64,000 nucleotides of DNA, taken from positions 8,342,501 through 8,406,500 of the forward strand of contig CP126192.1 in NCBI GenBank assembly GCA_030272155.1, read 5' to 3'. Under the pieces are notes generated by a model. That model ran no database searches. It was not told the origin of the DNA and saw only the letters and a list, made by a program, of their open reading frames with translations. This stretch comes from Tetradesmus obliquus. Taxonomy: Eukaryota > Chlorophyta > Chlorophyceae > Sphaeropleales > Scenedesmaceae. Below are positions 1 to 18,144 of this stretch, piece after piece. How positions within the stretch are numbered: position 1 is the first letter of the stretch; every line of letters starts with the position of its first letter. The position numbers were made by a program, and so were the translations under genes.

Positions 1-176
1 CAGTGCGCCTCCCGGTGTGATCACACTTCTTCATGAAAACCGTTACACTTTTTCATAAAACCGTCACACTTCATCATGAAAACCATTACACTTTTTCACG
101 ACCTAGGCTCACAGCCGGTGCAAGGAACAGCACGCTGTGCTGCACATGTCCCGCCTTAGACTGGCAAGCAACTGCT

Positions 177-338
177 TCACTGCACTGCCATGGGTTTGTC
201 AGGCAGCGCCCCGCCAAGTGTGAACACCAGGCCCAGCGCTTGTGCCGCTGCCAGGAACAGCAGCGCCACGGGTGCAGTGCGCCGGATGAACTCGCCCTCG
301 CCCACGTGGTTCATGTTCATGACAGCCTTGGCGCTCTG

Positions 339-376
<38 letters not shown>

Positions 377-892
377 GGGAGCAAATCTGAGAGCAGTTCA
401 ACTTGAACTCAGAAAGCATGCAGCGTGCAGAGCTTCATGTTGTTACCATCACAAGTACCTTGTTGCTGGTTCAGTCCAGCGCTGGACACGCAAGCGTCAA
501 GCAGCTGCGCTCGACTGTGTGTCTACTCAGCAAGACGTTGCGTTTGCAGATCATTTGTTGTTTAGGCAGGCCTACATGTTATGAATTGCCTCACCAGGAT
601 GCTGTTGATGCAGATCAGCCTTGATGTGATGCTGTGCATGCAGACCATGCTGGGTTATTCGCCAGGGTGTCCTTGAAGCACAACATGCCGGCATGTTGCA
701 GATCATGTTGTGACTGTGCAAAACAACCTGCCATGCTGTTGACAGTGAGTTAACTTAACTTTTCTGAGGAAAAAAGGCGTGCCTCGCTCACCAGGATGTT
801 GTTGATGCAGATCATGTTGCCAATTGTTGCTCCAGCGACCTGCACCGCCAGCATGCTGGTCACTGGGGCACCAATGGTGCTGGCAGCGATCT

Positions 893-949
<57 letters not shown>

Positions 950-2982
950 GCAGCACGGGTTGGAAAAATTTGACAGGACAGCATATCAAATGCTGCAGCT
1001 CTTCTGCAGTTTGCACAATAGCCCCGTGCACACCCCCTCGACTGCAAATCATGCTTGCAGCTTGATGCCGGGTATCGCTGTCAAAGCTGCGTTGCCATGG
1101 CCATTGGTGACTGCCAAGACCCAACGTATTGCACAACGCACAGCCTGGCCATGTTACTCACCATCTGAATGTCGCCAAAAGTCAGGTTGCTGACTGTGGT
1201 GCTGCCGCTGAAGAAGCTGCCCAATGCACCCAGCACCGCAGAGATGGCCAGGAAGCCCTGACCCAGCCAGCTGGAGGCGTAAAAGCCGATCAGGTAGCCG
1301 GGTGAGGATGCTCCACCTACGCGGATCAGCTGCACCAGCACCAGTGCGCCCATGGTGGCCACGGTGATGCCTGCAGACGATGCAGACGGCGATTGTGTTA
1401 TGCTACGTTGTTGCGGCAGCTCTTGTAACACGAAATTAGGCCCTGTGGAAGGCCTCTTTGAAGTTGTCCAGGGCACCTTCAAGTCCCTGTTGCCACTCAA
1501 TGCCGCTGCAAGCAACCCGCCCAACTCTGCTTACCTCAGGGTGTTGACACAAACGCTGCGTGTACCTTGCGAAAGCAAGTGCTCCGCATGCCGCCCCTGA
1601 TGTAGAGCCTGACAGCAGATCGGTTGCCAGAAGCATGCATTAAATTTTGCAGAGCAAATGCAGCACGCACCTGCCACCCTGTGAAGGCGTCCTTGATAAA
1701 GTGTGTCCCAGGGCACCTCCAGGTGCCGTCTGTGCACCACTCGCAAACACTAATGCATCACATCTGTTGCGGAGGGCGCCGCCGCATCGACCTCGTCCGG
1801 TACAGTACATACGCGTGCAGAGTGCTGCGAACGCAGTCACTATGCTGCATAGTCTATGCAGCTGCATCACTCACCTGCCACCCTGTTGAAGGCCTCTTTG
1901 AAAGGTGTGGCCCAGGGCACCTCCAGGTCACGCCTGTGCACCAGCACAGTGATGGCGCTGGCAAATGCAAAGGGCAGCAGGAAGGGCACGTACAGCAGCT
2001 CGTACTTCCAGTTGACCAGCGGCTCTGACAACACCTGCAGCACGAACAGCATTACATTGCGGCACAATGCAGTACACATCTGCTCAGTGTACGATGAAAG
2101 AAGGGAACGTACAACAGCTCGTGCTTGCAATTCACCAGTGCGCCGCTGATGCCACATTCCTGTAACACTACCAACTTGGTGAGCCACTGAGAGGCCTGAG
2201 CAAAAACAGCAACTACAAAACTCAAACCAGAACACCAGCCCAGCCTCACCTGCCTCAGCTGCAGCACGAGTGAGCCGCTGATGCCGAAGCTGCCAAAGTT
2301 GCCCAGCCGCCAGTAGAAGGAGGGAGCCGTGCTGCAGGGGTGAAAAGGCAGGCAGGCAGGCAGGCAGGCAGGCAGCACCACAAGTGGCATCACAAGTGAC
2401 ACCCCATGCTCATGATTCAGCGCTTGCAGGCCAGCCCTCCCATCATGACGCTGCGGCGCCACCCCACACCCTGCTGTACCGCAGCTGCACCACTCATCAT
2501 GGCAGCGCGTGCCTGGCACGTAGTAGCACTTCAGCACTGTCAGGAGCTGCTGTAGCTGCTGCAGCTTGTAACAGTGCCCAATGTGCTACGCATGTGTCCT
2601 CACCTCTGCAGCACCCTCTTGATGCGCAGGTGCCAACCCGTACCCTGCTGTGCTGGGCATGCACATTGCAGCACGTCGGTGCAGTGTGCTCATTGCTAGG
2701 CAGCCACCATGCAGTGCAGCTACAGCTCCTGCAGCATGTGACAGTGTCACAGCATGTACTCGCCTCTGCAGCACCCTCTTTATGGGCAGTGCCGGGATGC
2801 GCGTCAGCAGCAGCACCAGCACCGTCACCCAGATTGGCAGCGTGCGCAGCAGCAGCTCGGCCGCTGTCATCCGCGGCCGCACTGCCACAGCAGGGTCGAG
2901 TGGGTTCAGCTGCATTGTGCCACTCGGGTTCCTGTGCAGCGGCAGCTGCAGGTCTTCTGGATCGAGGTACTTGCTGCTGCTG

Positions 2983-3014
<32 letters not shown>

Positions 3015-4336
3015 GGATTGGCCTGCTGGAAGTGGAAGCGATGTCTTGCGTGAAAAGAGGCGCTCAAGCAGCGCCGGCTGCCGCGCTGCTGCTGTGTTTG
3101 CAGCAACATCCTTGCCTGTCGCTGATGCAGCAGCTACTGCAGCGGGTGATGCTAGCATGCCTTCCTCTAGCGCCTTTGCTTGATCCACACCACAAGTGGC
3201 TGCTGCTGAGGTGATATCAAAGCAAGCATCACCCTCTGCACCTGCTGCTGCAAACTTTGAGGTTCCACTGTGCTCCCCTGCTTCTCCTGCGGTTGATGCG
3301 TGTTGATAAGTGTTCAGCGCAGCCAGTTCCTGTTGCAGCATGTCCTCGTTCACTTGCGCTGCAAAGCTGTGGTGCCGGGGATAGTTCCTTGGTGCATTGG
3401 TGAGTGGGAAGTCCAGGGTGGCGACTGGAGGGTGTGCCACTGCCCCAACGTTTTCAACAAAGCTGCAGGCAGCGCAGGTTGCAGACCACAACAGGTTTGG
3501 AGGACGAGGCAGGACAATCCACAGAGGCAGGCAAGAGTGTGTTGCCTGGTGCATTTGTGAGGGGAAAGTCGAGCGTGGCAACTGGAGGATGCGCCACTGC
3601 CTCAACATTGTCCACAAAGCTGCAGGCAGCGCATGTTGCAGAGTACAACTACAGGTTTGGTGGGTGAGGCTTGACAATAAAAAAGGCAGGTGAGAGTGTG
3701 TTGCCTGGTACATTGGTGAGCGGGAAGTCGAGCGTGGCGACTGGAGGATGCGCCACCGCCCCCACATTGTCGACAAAGCTGCATGCAATGCAGTTTGAAG
3801 ATTTACTGGCGCAGGTCAGGCAAGCAGCAGGAACAGTTGTGCACCCAGAAGCTGTGGTGAGCCATTAAGCAGCGGCAACAATGACGTGAAATCAACAATA
3901 ACGTTGTTGTTGACACAGCTGCAGGCGGCGCAGGTTGCAGGTTGGTGGTCAAGCATCAGAGGCAGAGAGCAAAGACAATGGCTGTATTGTGAGTTGCAGC
4001 ACCTTGCAAAAGAAAACATAAGCGGCTGCTGACTCGCTGCTGGATCATTGACGGCTGCTGAAAGCAACAGTGGTGAAAGCAACAGTGGTGAAATTGATTG
4101 GGGGCGCTGCTGCTTGCTAGTGCTTCAGAATGAATGACCGATGACAATTTCGCTGCATCACGCACAAGACACCGCCCAGCATGCTGTGAGTTGAGGAGTG
4201 CCCAGAGCTATATTCAATATATAATGTGTCTAACCGCTGGTGCTAGAGTTGCCCTCACCTGAATGACAGGGAGGCGTCACTCTTTCTTCTAGGAGTGACT
4301 GGCTGCATGAAGCTGCCTTTTGCACCAGGTGTTTCA

Positions 4337-4381
<45 letters not shown>

Positions 4382-6746
4382 TGCTGAGCAGCAGCCAGGG
4401 CTGGGTCAATGGGCCTGAGGCCAACCTTGAACTTCACAAGCAGCGCTGTCAGCAGCACGCTTGCCAGGCCACCTGCGGCAGGCAGCAGCAATGTATGTTA
4501 CATGAATTGAAGCCACATGTTACAGTTGCAGATAAGCACCACGCGGCAGCCAGACCACATGCTGCTTGCTGCCGCCACTGCTGCATCTACCAGCCCGCTA
4601 CTAGCTACTATTACAGTCCAATGTGATGCTGTGATCATACTGCCACGACAGCGGTGCATATAAAACAACAGCAACAAACGCCAATCAACTCACCGATGAG
4701 CGAGGGGAACTCGTAGCTGAAGAGGCTGATCAGCAGAGCAGGAGCAACAGCAGAGGCTGTGGCCAGCACCACAAACAGCGCACTGCGCAGCAGCTCCCTG
4801 AAGGGCACCTGCGGCAGCAGCAGCAGCAGCAGGATGCATTCAATGGTTGTTGCGGCCGTCAACTGCTTGAGCGGTGGTGGTGTTAGGGGCATAAACGCTC
4901 GCTCACAGGCATGCATCTCAAAAGTGCCTCTGCGGCGCACCCGCTACAGGGCACGCTGCCAGTGGAGCGAGATGGCGCAGGCGCAGCCGCCCACCACAAC
5001 CAATGCCATCGGCCCTACAGCTGCAAGTTGGCAATGCAGATGCAACCCAGAAGCAACCTAATTCAGGCGCTTGCATTTCGATTAAAACCAATTTAGCCGG
5101 ACTCACCAGGAAGGACGCTGCCAGTGGCGCGATAACGAATGCACAGCCACCCTTCCCCTCACCACACCACCAGCAAGCAGCAGGAGCAGCTCACCAGGAA
5201 TGAGGCTGCCAGTGGCGCGATCACAAAGGCGCAGCCGCCCACCAGTATGGATGCCTTCAGGCCCACCAGCTGCAGGTTGGCCTCACCCAGCCCCAGCTCA
5301 CCAAAGCCAAACCATATCGGGGTGCCCACAGCGCCTGTAAGGCAAGCAATGCATGCATTGACTTCAGCGCAGCACAGCCTGTGTCTAAGTCAGCCCAGTT
5401 GCACCTCGCCAAAGCCATTCAGATCAACGTGCCCACAGCACCTGCGTAAAAAGCAGTGCAGTGCAGTACAATGCATTATCAGGGTTGACAACTTGCCGCA
5501 GGCACCAGCCCACCAGCTGCAGGTTGGCCTCACCCAGCCCCAGCTCACCAAACCAGATCAGCGTGCCCACAGCGCCTGCACCGTGCAGCAGTACAGGGCA
5601 ACGCAAAAGTGCAGAATTCTGGTACAGCCCAGCCGCACTTCCTCAAACCAAACCAGGTTGGCGTGCCTGCAGCACCTGCAACCAGCAGTAAGGCAGTGTT
5701 GGGCAGCACAGCGCAGACAGGCGCCGTCCGCCCAGCCCCAGCTCGCCAAAGCCAGACCAGTCGGGGTGCCCTCGGCACCTGCATAATAAACAGCACATTG
5801 CAGTACGATGCATTCTTATAATGGACACCTGATATAGGCAGTACCCCACCAGCTGCAGGTTGGCCTCACCCAGCCCCAGCTCGCCAAAGCCAAATCAGAT
5901 TGGGGTACCCACAGCGCCTGAATAAACAGCAGTACAGTGCAGTACAATGCATTCTCAGGATGGACACCTGATCCAGGCACTACCCCACAGGCTGCAGGTT
6001 GGCCTGGATCCAGCTCGCCAAAGCCAGATGAAATTGGTGTGCCCACAGCACCTGCAGGTTGAAAGTGAGTGATACAGCATACAGTGCAGTGATTTGCTTT
6101 TTAATTATCTACACAACATACCCAGCCCAGTCCACGTCGCCATACCCAAACCAGATGGGGATGCTGATGGCACCTGCACATCAAGCAATGCAGCAGCGTC
6201 AGCAAAGCAGATTCAGCACAGTCAACACTCAATATGGCGTAGACTGTGCTCTGTTCTGTCACGGCACAGTCAGCACAGTGGAGATCCACGCTAAAGAGGC
6301 GTGCTGAGAAGATTTGCTTTTGGTGTGGCCAGCGTGTTCGTATCAGCAGGCAGGCCGCCGTGCTGATTGAGATGTGTCACGCAGCCCCACACACAACCGC
6401 TGCCAAAAGCCGCACCAAACAAACAAACGAATGCAGCTCACCAAACTGCGTGGCCAGCGTGTTCATGATGAGCAGGCAGGCCACCGTGTTGAGGGGCGCA
6501 TGGCCCAGAGACGCCAGCATGGGTGCAGCCAGCGCCACTGGCGTGCCAAATCCACTGGCGCCTGCAGCCATAACACAACAGAAGCAGAGATGCAGATAGG
6601 TGAGCATGGGGATAGCGGCAGAGGGTCCAGCATGGGTGCAGCCAGCACCACAGGAGTGCCAAAGCCACGGGCGCCTGCAGCACAGCAGCACACAGCATGG
6701 CGACAGCACAGGGAAAGCAGCATAGCGGCCAGCAGTCAAAGAATGC

Positions 6747-6786
<40 letters not shown>

Positions 6787-7117
6787 GACACTTTGCTCTC
6801 ATGCGCTGCCAGTACTCAGTTCTTTCTTTTGTGCCGAACCTACCTTCCACCATGTAGGCGAAGGCGTAGCCGATGAGGAACACCTCAGCCACCGGGTGGC
6901 CCGATGACAGCGACTTGATGTGCCCCATCATCCACGGCAGGCACTGCAAGGAGGCAAAACATGCATGCAGCAGCAACAGCAACAGCAGAAGCAGCAGCAG
7001 TTGCGGCTTAACAGAGAGAAGGTCATGTGGACAACACCCGAAGGTTCTGATGACAGCGACTTGATGTGGCCCATCATCCACGGCAGGCACTAGCAGCAGC
7101 AGCGGGGCAGACAGAAC

Positions 7118-7156
<39 letters not shown>

Positions 7157-9197
7157 CCATGTGTGTGATTGCCACCGGGTAACCCGATGACAGCGATTTG
7201 ATGTGGCCGATCATCCACGGCAGGCACTGGCAGACGGCCAAACATGCATGCAGCAGCAACAGCAACAGCAGAAGCAGCAGCACTCCAGGTTTAACAGGGA
7301 AAGTGTGGACTGTTAAGTGTGGACTGTTAAGTGTGAAAGTGACATGGACAACACCCCAAATTCTGATGATAGCGATTTGATGTGGCCCATCATCCACGGC
7401 AGGCACTGCAGCAGCAGCAGTGAGGCGGGACGGAACACAACAGTAACAGCAGCAGCAGCAGCACCATGTGTATGTCACTGGGTGGCCAGCTGACAGCGAC
7501 TTGATGTGGCCAATCAACTACGGCAGGCGCCCCAGCAGCTGCAGCAGCAGCAGCAGCAGCAGGCAGGGTAAGAAATGATGCAGCAAGCGGCAGCAGCAGC
7601 AGCAGTAGCAGCAGCAGTTAAAGCATTAGCAGCAGCGGCAATGGAAACAGGGTATCAGAGTGCACTGGAAAGAACAAGCAAATCTTCAGCCCTGCAGGTG
7701 CTCTGCGACAAACTGTGCCCACCACGATGGCCTGCGCTGCTGTTGCCGCGGGCTCACCTTGGTGTGCTGCATGGTCTGGAAGAGCATGATTGCGCCAGTG
7801 ATGATGCTCAGGGGGGTCAGGGCTTCCAGCAGCCCGCCCACCACGCATGCCGCCACCAGCACAGTAGGCGTGGACAGGTACGCCAGCCTGCAGCAGAAGT
7901 AGCAGCAACACAGAACATGGTGAGTTCGAGTGGCAGCAGGCCACCCACCACACATGCAGCCACCAGCACGGTGGGCGTGGACAGATACGCCAGCCTGCAG
8001 CAGCACAATGCAGAACAGGCAAGGTCCTTTTGGTTGTAGCCTCATGGTACTGGCGATAACAACAGCAGCTGCAGCGTGCAGCCACCAGTACAGTAGGCGT
8101 GGGCAGATACGCCAGCCTGCAGCAGCACCGAATGCACAGACAAGGTGTGTTTGTATGTAACCTCAGAGTACTGGAATCACACAGACTGCAGCAGCGCATT
8201 GAACAGACACGGTGCATCTGGGCATGTGCACCTATATGGCCCTACTTGATGGAAGGCCAGCATTGCCAGCATTGCTGCTGCCACTGGCAGCATGTGCACC
8301 CGTACTGCCTCGCGTGCATGCTTACACATAACATGCATGTGTACCACCTCATCTGATAAAGGCCAGCATTGCTGCTGCCACCGGCAGCAAGTGTACTCGT
8401 ACTGCCTTGCATGCTTTGAACTGCACTGCCTCATGCATTTGTACTGCCTTACCTGGTGAAGGGCAGCATTGCTGCTCCTACTGGCAGCATGATTAATTGT
8501 ACTGCCTTGCATGCATTGAACTGTTATGCATCATGCATTTGTACTGCCTCACCTGATGAAGGCCAGCATGATGCGGCCACTGGCAGCATGTGCATTTGTA
8601 TTGCCTTGTGTACATGCATGTGTACTGCCTGATTTATAACCACACATGTGTACTGCCTCACCTGATGAAGGCCAGCATTGCTGCTGCCACTGGCAGGCTC
8701 ACACTGGTGGGCAGCAGCAGCTGCTTGACCACCGTGACCACGATCAGGAACACAATGGGCAGCAGGCACAGGATCATGGCACCGGCAGGGCCCCTGCATG
8801 CAGCGCATAGAGTGAACCAGAAAAAAATGACAGTAATTACAAGGATCAGTGATCAGGAACAACCAGCAGGTGGGCAGCAAGCACAGAATCATGGCACCAG
8901 CAGGGCCCCTGTAGGCAGTACACGATGAGCAGGCAGGCAAGCAGGCAAGCAGGCAGGCAGGCAGATAGGCGCGTCACCTGCTGAGTTGTGGTTGTTTGGG
9001 CTCAGTTGCAGCAGCTGTTAGGGAGCGCTGTACATAAATGGACTTTTCAGCGGACTTCTCATCGCATTGCCACTGTAAATATGAGAGCATATGCAAAGCA
9101 CATTCTTGTAACACATGTATGGACACGATGCAGGACAACAAGCGCTAGATACGTTCCTGTGGCCTGTAAAGCCTGCTCCTGAGCAGCAGCGACAGCC

Positions 9198-9246
<49 letters not shown>

Positions 9247-9595
9247 ACCTTTGCTCACCATGGTGTGGGCGCAGGAGTGACCAGCTCAGCACGAAGCATG
9301 CGGCTGTCAGGCCTGATGTCACGCCTGCTGCTGCCGATTACGTTTGAAGGTGCAACATCCTTTTGCGGACTGACGTCATGCCTGCTGCTGCCTGCGCTTG
9401 CGCTTGATGGCGCAGCATCCTTTTGCGTTTGCGCTGGGTCTTGCGCTGCAACCTTCTCTGCTGGTGTCTGCCACAGCTGCTGCTGCTGCTGCTGCTGCAA
9501 GCCCTGAAGCTGTGCCTGCTTTTGATTCAGGGGCAGCTGCTGCTGTGCTTTGGGTGGCGTTGAAACATCAATTGCACCTGCCTGTTGAAGGACAC

Positions 9596-9633
<38 letters not shown>

Positions 9634-9749
9634 GGAGTCCTTGCCGGTTTTGGTGTTGTGTCTTGCACTGCTGCTGGCGTTGGTGCTGCAGCTGCCGAAA
9701 GCAGCAGCAGCAGCAGCAGAACTGCTCCGCTGGCTGCTCTGCTGTGCAT
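177..9749 (-). CDS. LctP/LldP-family lactate/glycolate permease, about 14 exons
   Basis: Membrane proton symporter family for L-lactate and glycolate. Exons at about 9749-9260, 8793-8671, 7889-7759, 6945-6845, 6563-6441, 5334-5195, 4811-4697, 4472-4260, 3470-2762, 2330-2252, 2041-1875, 1372-1166, 889-792 and 336-177. Family hallmarks in order: GASGFGTPVALAAPML, AVGTPIWFGFGELGLGEAN, LRTLPIWVTVLVLLLTRIP, SAVLGALGSFFSGSTTVSN and VAGATIGNMICINNIL. Exon 1 joins exon 2 in phase through a split Trp codon. The chosen ATG at 9749 opens a typical signal peptide (MHSRAASGAVLLLLLLL then Ala-rich), followed by a Gln-rich, disordered stretch of about 130 residues absent from bacterial homologues. The estimated protein is about 940 residues against about 550 in bacteria; the rest of the excess is a poly-Ala loop in exon 8 and an acidic loop in exon 9. 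Glycolate export during photorespiration is an attractive role but is inferred from family only. Confidence 0.85.
892..951. repeat. (CAG)n tract abutting a permease 3' splice site
   Basis: About 17 CAG units followed by a few interrupted ones. On the gene's sense strand this is (CTG)n ending in CAG immediately before exon 13, where a pyrimidine tract would be expected. Confidence 0.85.
1430..1740 (-). repeat. Exon echoes of permease exon 11 (3' end plus donor)
   Basis: Two diverged copies, near 1430-1520 and 1667-1745, of the segment encoding RDLEVPWATPFKEAFNRVAG and its donor. They lie in the intron downstream of the real exon (1875-2041). A further partial copy of the neighbouring exon sequence lies near 2100-2160. 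Confidence 0.7.
2349..2375. repeat. (AGGC)n microsatellite
   Basis: About seven uninterrupted GGCA units in a permease intron. A related imperfect GCAGGCAA run lies at about 8930-8963 in another intron of the same gene. Confidence 0.85.
3540..3790 (-). repeat. Exon echoes of permease exon 9 (acceptor plus 5' end)
   Basis: Two copies, near 3540-3640 and 3705-3790, of the acceptor and the first ~85 bases of exon 9 (coding NVGAVAHPPVATLDFPLTNA). Both lie in the intron upstream of the real exon and remain mostly open in the exon frame. A copy of the other end of this exon (RVLQR plus donor) lies at 2596-2630. Confidence 0.75.
5340..6180 (-). repeat. Seven exon echoes of permease exon 6 (acceptor plus 5' end)
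   Basis: Copies near 5395, 5515, 5632, 5737, 5862, 5997 and 6125, spaced about 105-135 bases. Each repeats the acceptor and the first ~60 bases of exon 6 (AVGTPIWFGFGELGLGEAN). They are substituted to different degrees and several have lost the frame. Only 5195-5334 continues through the whole exon to a donor. Confidence 0.8.
7030..7535 (-). repeat. Exon echoes of permease exon 4 (acceptor plus 5' end)
   Basis: Four copies near 7045, 7190, 7370 and 7495 of the start of exon 4 (CLPWMMGHIKSLSSGHPV) with its acceptor, upstream of the real exon at 6845-6945. The copies are separated by CAG-rich runs and by short duplicated stretches. Confidence 0.8.
7935..8130 (-). repeat. Exon echoes of permease exon 3 (acceptor plus 5' end)
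   Basis: Two copies near 7940-8000 and 8075-8120 of the start of exon 3 (LAYLSTPTVLVAACVVGGLL) with its acceptor, upstream of the real exon at 7759-7889. Confidence 0.75.
8240..8600 (-). repeat. Exon echoes of permease exon 2 (3' end plus donor)
   Basis: About four copies of the exon 2 end (LPVAAAMLAFIR) with its GTGAGG donor, spaced about 100 bases, downstream of the real exon at 8671-8793. A copy of the exon's 5' end lies near 8886-8915, so both borders have been duplicated outward. Confidence 0.75.
9199..9245. repeat. (CAG)n tract in permease intron 1
   Basis: About 15 pure CAG units just inside the donor of exon 1. All three frames of both strands stay open, which explains the shadow poly-Gln, poly-Ala and poly-Ser ORFs here. 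Confidence 0.85.
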
Positions 9750-11600
9750 GCTGTGAATGTTAATAGCTGCTGCAACTGTTGACACGGCGACCAGTCACAA
9801 TGTGAGCAGCAGCCTGATTCTTGAAGAGTGTCTCCTGCAAACTGTCTGCTGCAGACTAGCTGCTGTATACTGTCTTCTTGTTGCCTTTCTAGGCCCTGCA
9901 GTACATGCAGCAGTACAAAGTTGCTCCCGGGCTCTGCCTGCAACTGGGCAAACTCTGCCAAGTTGACTGCAGCTGAAGACGGACGGAAAGCCTGCAGCTG
10001 CTACCACATGACTTGCTTCTGATGCATATATATATGCATGTTTCTAGTTGCATAACACGGTGCTCATTTGCAGGACCATAATGTGCTCAGCATGCAGCGC
10101 CACCGACTGCTGAGGCTGCACTGGCTGGCTGCTGGACCAGCAACACGGCACCACAGCCATCAGCAACATTGTACCTAGCAGGTAAAGCAATAACGTTCAA
10201 CACAATCATTTTCACCTCTCACGCCACCCGCAGTTCAGCTGCTGGCTAGCAAATATCGCATTTGGACACTTGCAACTGCAGCATATGCTAGGGTTGTGAG
10301 CGGTGCCCAAGCGCCGCGCAGCAAGTTGCCAGGAGGTTTGCAGGTTTACAGAGCTTTACGACATGTCAAAGATCCTTCGAGAACGGCCCACGTAGCTTGC
10401 TGCAGGGGACCGGCATGATACAGGCGATGCAGGTGGCGCTAAGAAGTGCGAGGTTGGGATGCTGCAGCAAAACACTCTCTGGCACGATCACTCTTTGCTG
10501 CTGATGTCGTTGAGGCAGCTTGCAAGGAATCTGTCATGTAGGGTTGTGAGAACGTAGTCACTCGCGGCCTGACAGTGCATCAAGCACTCATATTGGCACT
10601 CGGGAGAGCAAACGAAGTGTTTGTGTCAACGAAGCGACGGCGTTCAGCCGCTTCACGCCAGTCATTTCAGATGTCATGGCAGCAGCCTGTTGACGCCCGA
10701 AAATCGTGGTCAAAGCGCCGGTGCGGTCTTGAGAAGCCATAATTATATTTCAAAAGGCAAGCGTTAAGCAATGGTGTTCATTCTCTGCTACTCTAAGCTG
10801 GTAAATCAAGCCAGGGTAACCAGCAGTGGGCAGGACACGGGGTCACAACCACCCGGTGACCGGGGCCACTATAGCATACCAGACTGGACCCAGTGAACAC
10901 GGATTAAGTCTTGGTATTGAGCAACATACATCCAACTCCGCGCAGGCAAGAGGCATCAGCTGCTACCAGTTACAGGGACAGCAGGTGCTCAGCTGCCCTA
11001 CTGCCAGCCGACCAGGTACTGCCTGGAGCATGGCAACCTCCCATCTGATTGTAAGTGGGTTCCGGCGCTTCTGAGACCACAATTTCGGTGTCCAGCGCCT
11101 CCCATTAGCATAGAATACGGAACTGTCTGGTCACAATCAGACCACAAGTTTGCGTAAGCCACACTGTAGCAGCCGCAGCCGTTGCGGACAGTCTGTGGAA
11201 GCATGGACCATCACATGAATGGCAACAGGAGCAGCCTGTTTTGCAACGTATTGCAGGCCAACAACTTCGCAATAGGACACTGTAGCATAATGCGCGCTCA
11301 CATAGCCTGTAAAAGGGATGCATGCATTGCACCATCACACCACAAAAAGGTTGCAGCAGCACCACACCAGCAGCTAAAGCGCACCATCAGCAAGGAATGT
11401 TGCTGCAAGGGCAAGCCCAGGATCTACTGCTGCCCAAGCCATGTTCTCAACGTTATCCTACACACAAATAAGGCTTTACAAGCGGCTACTGTACAGGAAT
11501 AGTATACACATACCTCTTCTCTCACAAGCAACTGCCACAAGGCCTTGACCTGTAGCAACCATAGCAATCCCGCTACGAAATTCACTGCAGCAGCCACATG
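9750..11600. other. Intergenic: permease promoter side and CDKE 3' flank
   Basis: About 1.85 kb with no convincing ORF. It should hold the permease promoter and 5' UTR next to 9749 and the CDKE 3' UTR next to 11601. A minus-strand TGTAA near 11473-11477, about 125 bases past the CDKE stop, is a candidate algal poly(A) signal. The stretch 10200-11100 lacks the CAG repeats common elsewhere, and I recognise nothing in it. Confidence 0.5.
10022..10039. promoter_or_regulatory. Perfect 18-bp AT-rich palindrome upstream of the permease
   Basis: ATGCATATATATATGCAT is self-complementary and lies about 270 bases upstream of the proposed permease start. It could be a TATA-type or protein-binding site, or chance; function is inference. 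Confidence 0.3.
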
Positions 11601-17177
<5,577 letters not shown>

Positions 17178-17797
17178 GGCCAGCAGCTGGCCCAGTGGGG
17201 CTACTGCTGCTGCAGCAGGGCACAGTGCCGGCCCTTGCTTCTGCTGCTTCGCTGGCTGCTTATCGTAAGCGCTCTGCAGAACAGATGGCTCAATGTCCTA
17301 GTGCCAGTGCTTAGGAGTGGGTGCATGCGCTTGTGCTCAGGCAAAAATCTGAGGGTGGGTCACTGCTGCTGTCTGCAACAGCAACTGTGAATCGCAAGAA
17401 AGCTGTGCCTTCTGGCAACCCTTTGTGGTCTGTTACACAATGCTTAGCTCAGTAGTGCAGCTCGGGATTCGAGTCATTAACAATCCGGGCAAGTACCACT
17501 GTAGCATGTCACTGGCTCCTTTACCCGCTGGTGTTTTGCGGCACAACCGTGCAGGTAGCTGAGAAATGCTGCGGAATGTTGACAGATAATGTTAGTGCCT
17601 AGTGCGTTCATTGATCGCCACTACTGACATAGGCAACCGACAGCAGTTTGGTTGACAGAGCCCTTGTGAAAGTTGCACCCGCCTCTGACGATTCCTGCTT
17701 GAGCTTAGCTACAGCTTGAGTCTCCTCATTATTTGGATACTGAGCTGTGTTTAAGGAGCTGCTCAAGCAGCCAGTCAGCAGTAGAGATAGCAGCAGC
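17178..17797. promoter_or_regulatory. Shared divergent promoter region, CDKE and DDRGK1
   Basis: 620 bases separate the two start codons, with CDKE leaving on the minus and DDRGK1 on the plus strand. CAG-poor except near CDKE. No TATA box stands out. A bidirectional promoter is inferred from geometry only. Confidence 0.45.
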
Positions 17798-18106
17798 ATG
17801 GACATCACAGCAGTGCTGGCGCTGGCAGTGCTTGTGGGCTTAGTAGTGGGGCTTGCAGCATATGTGACAGTGTTCCAGAAGCAGCAGCCGCAACAGCAGC
17901 AGGGGTCACCCCCTGATGAGGATGAAGAGCCGGTGCAGGTGTGCTGCCAGCAGCGGCAGTTGCTGTTATGCTGGGCAGGCCGTGCCTGCTGCTGCATGCA
18001 GCATTGCAGATACTTGCAGGACAGCGACGAGTCTGCTGCTTATGCATGTTGTGGCTGAGTATGAGAAGCAGAATTTTGTTTAGCAAGTGTCAGTCCTTCA
18101 TCTGCT

Positions 18107-18144
<38 letters not shown>

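Noticed and set aside
17448-17490. tRNA-like words (TAGCTCAGTAGT and GGATTCGAGTC)
   Set aside because: A-box-like and B-box-like words are only about ten bases apart and no acceptor or anticodon stem can be folded around them.
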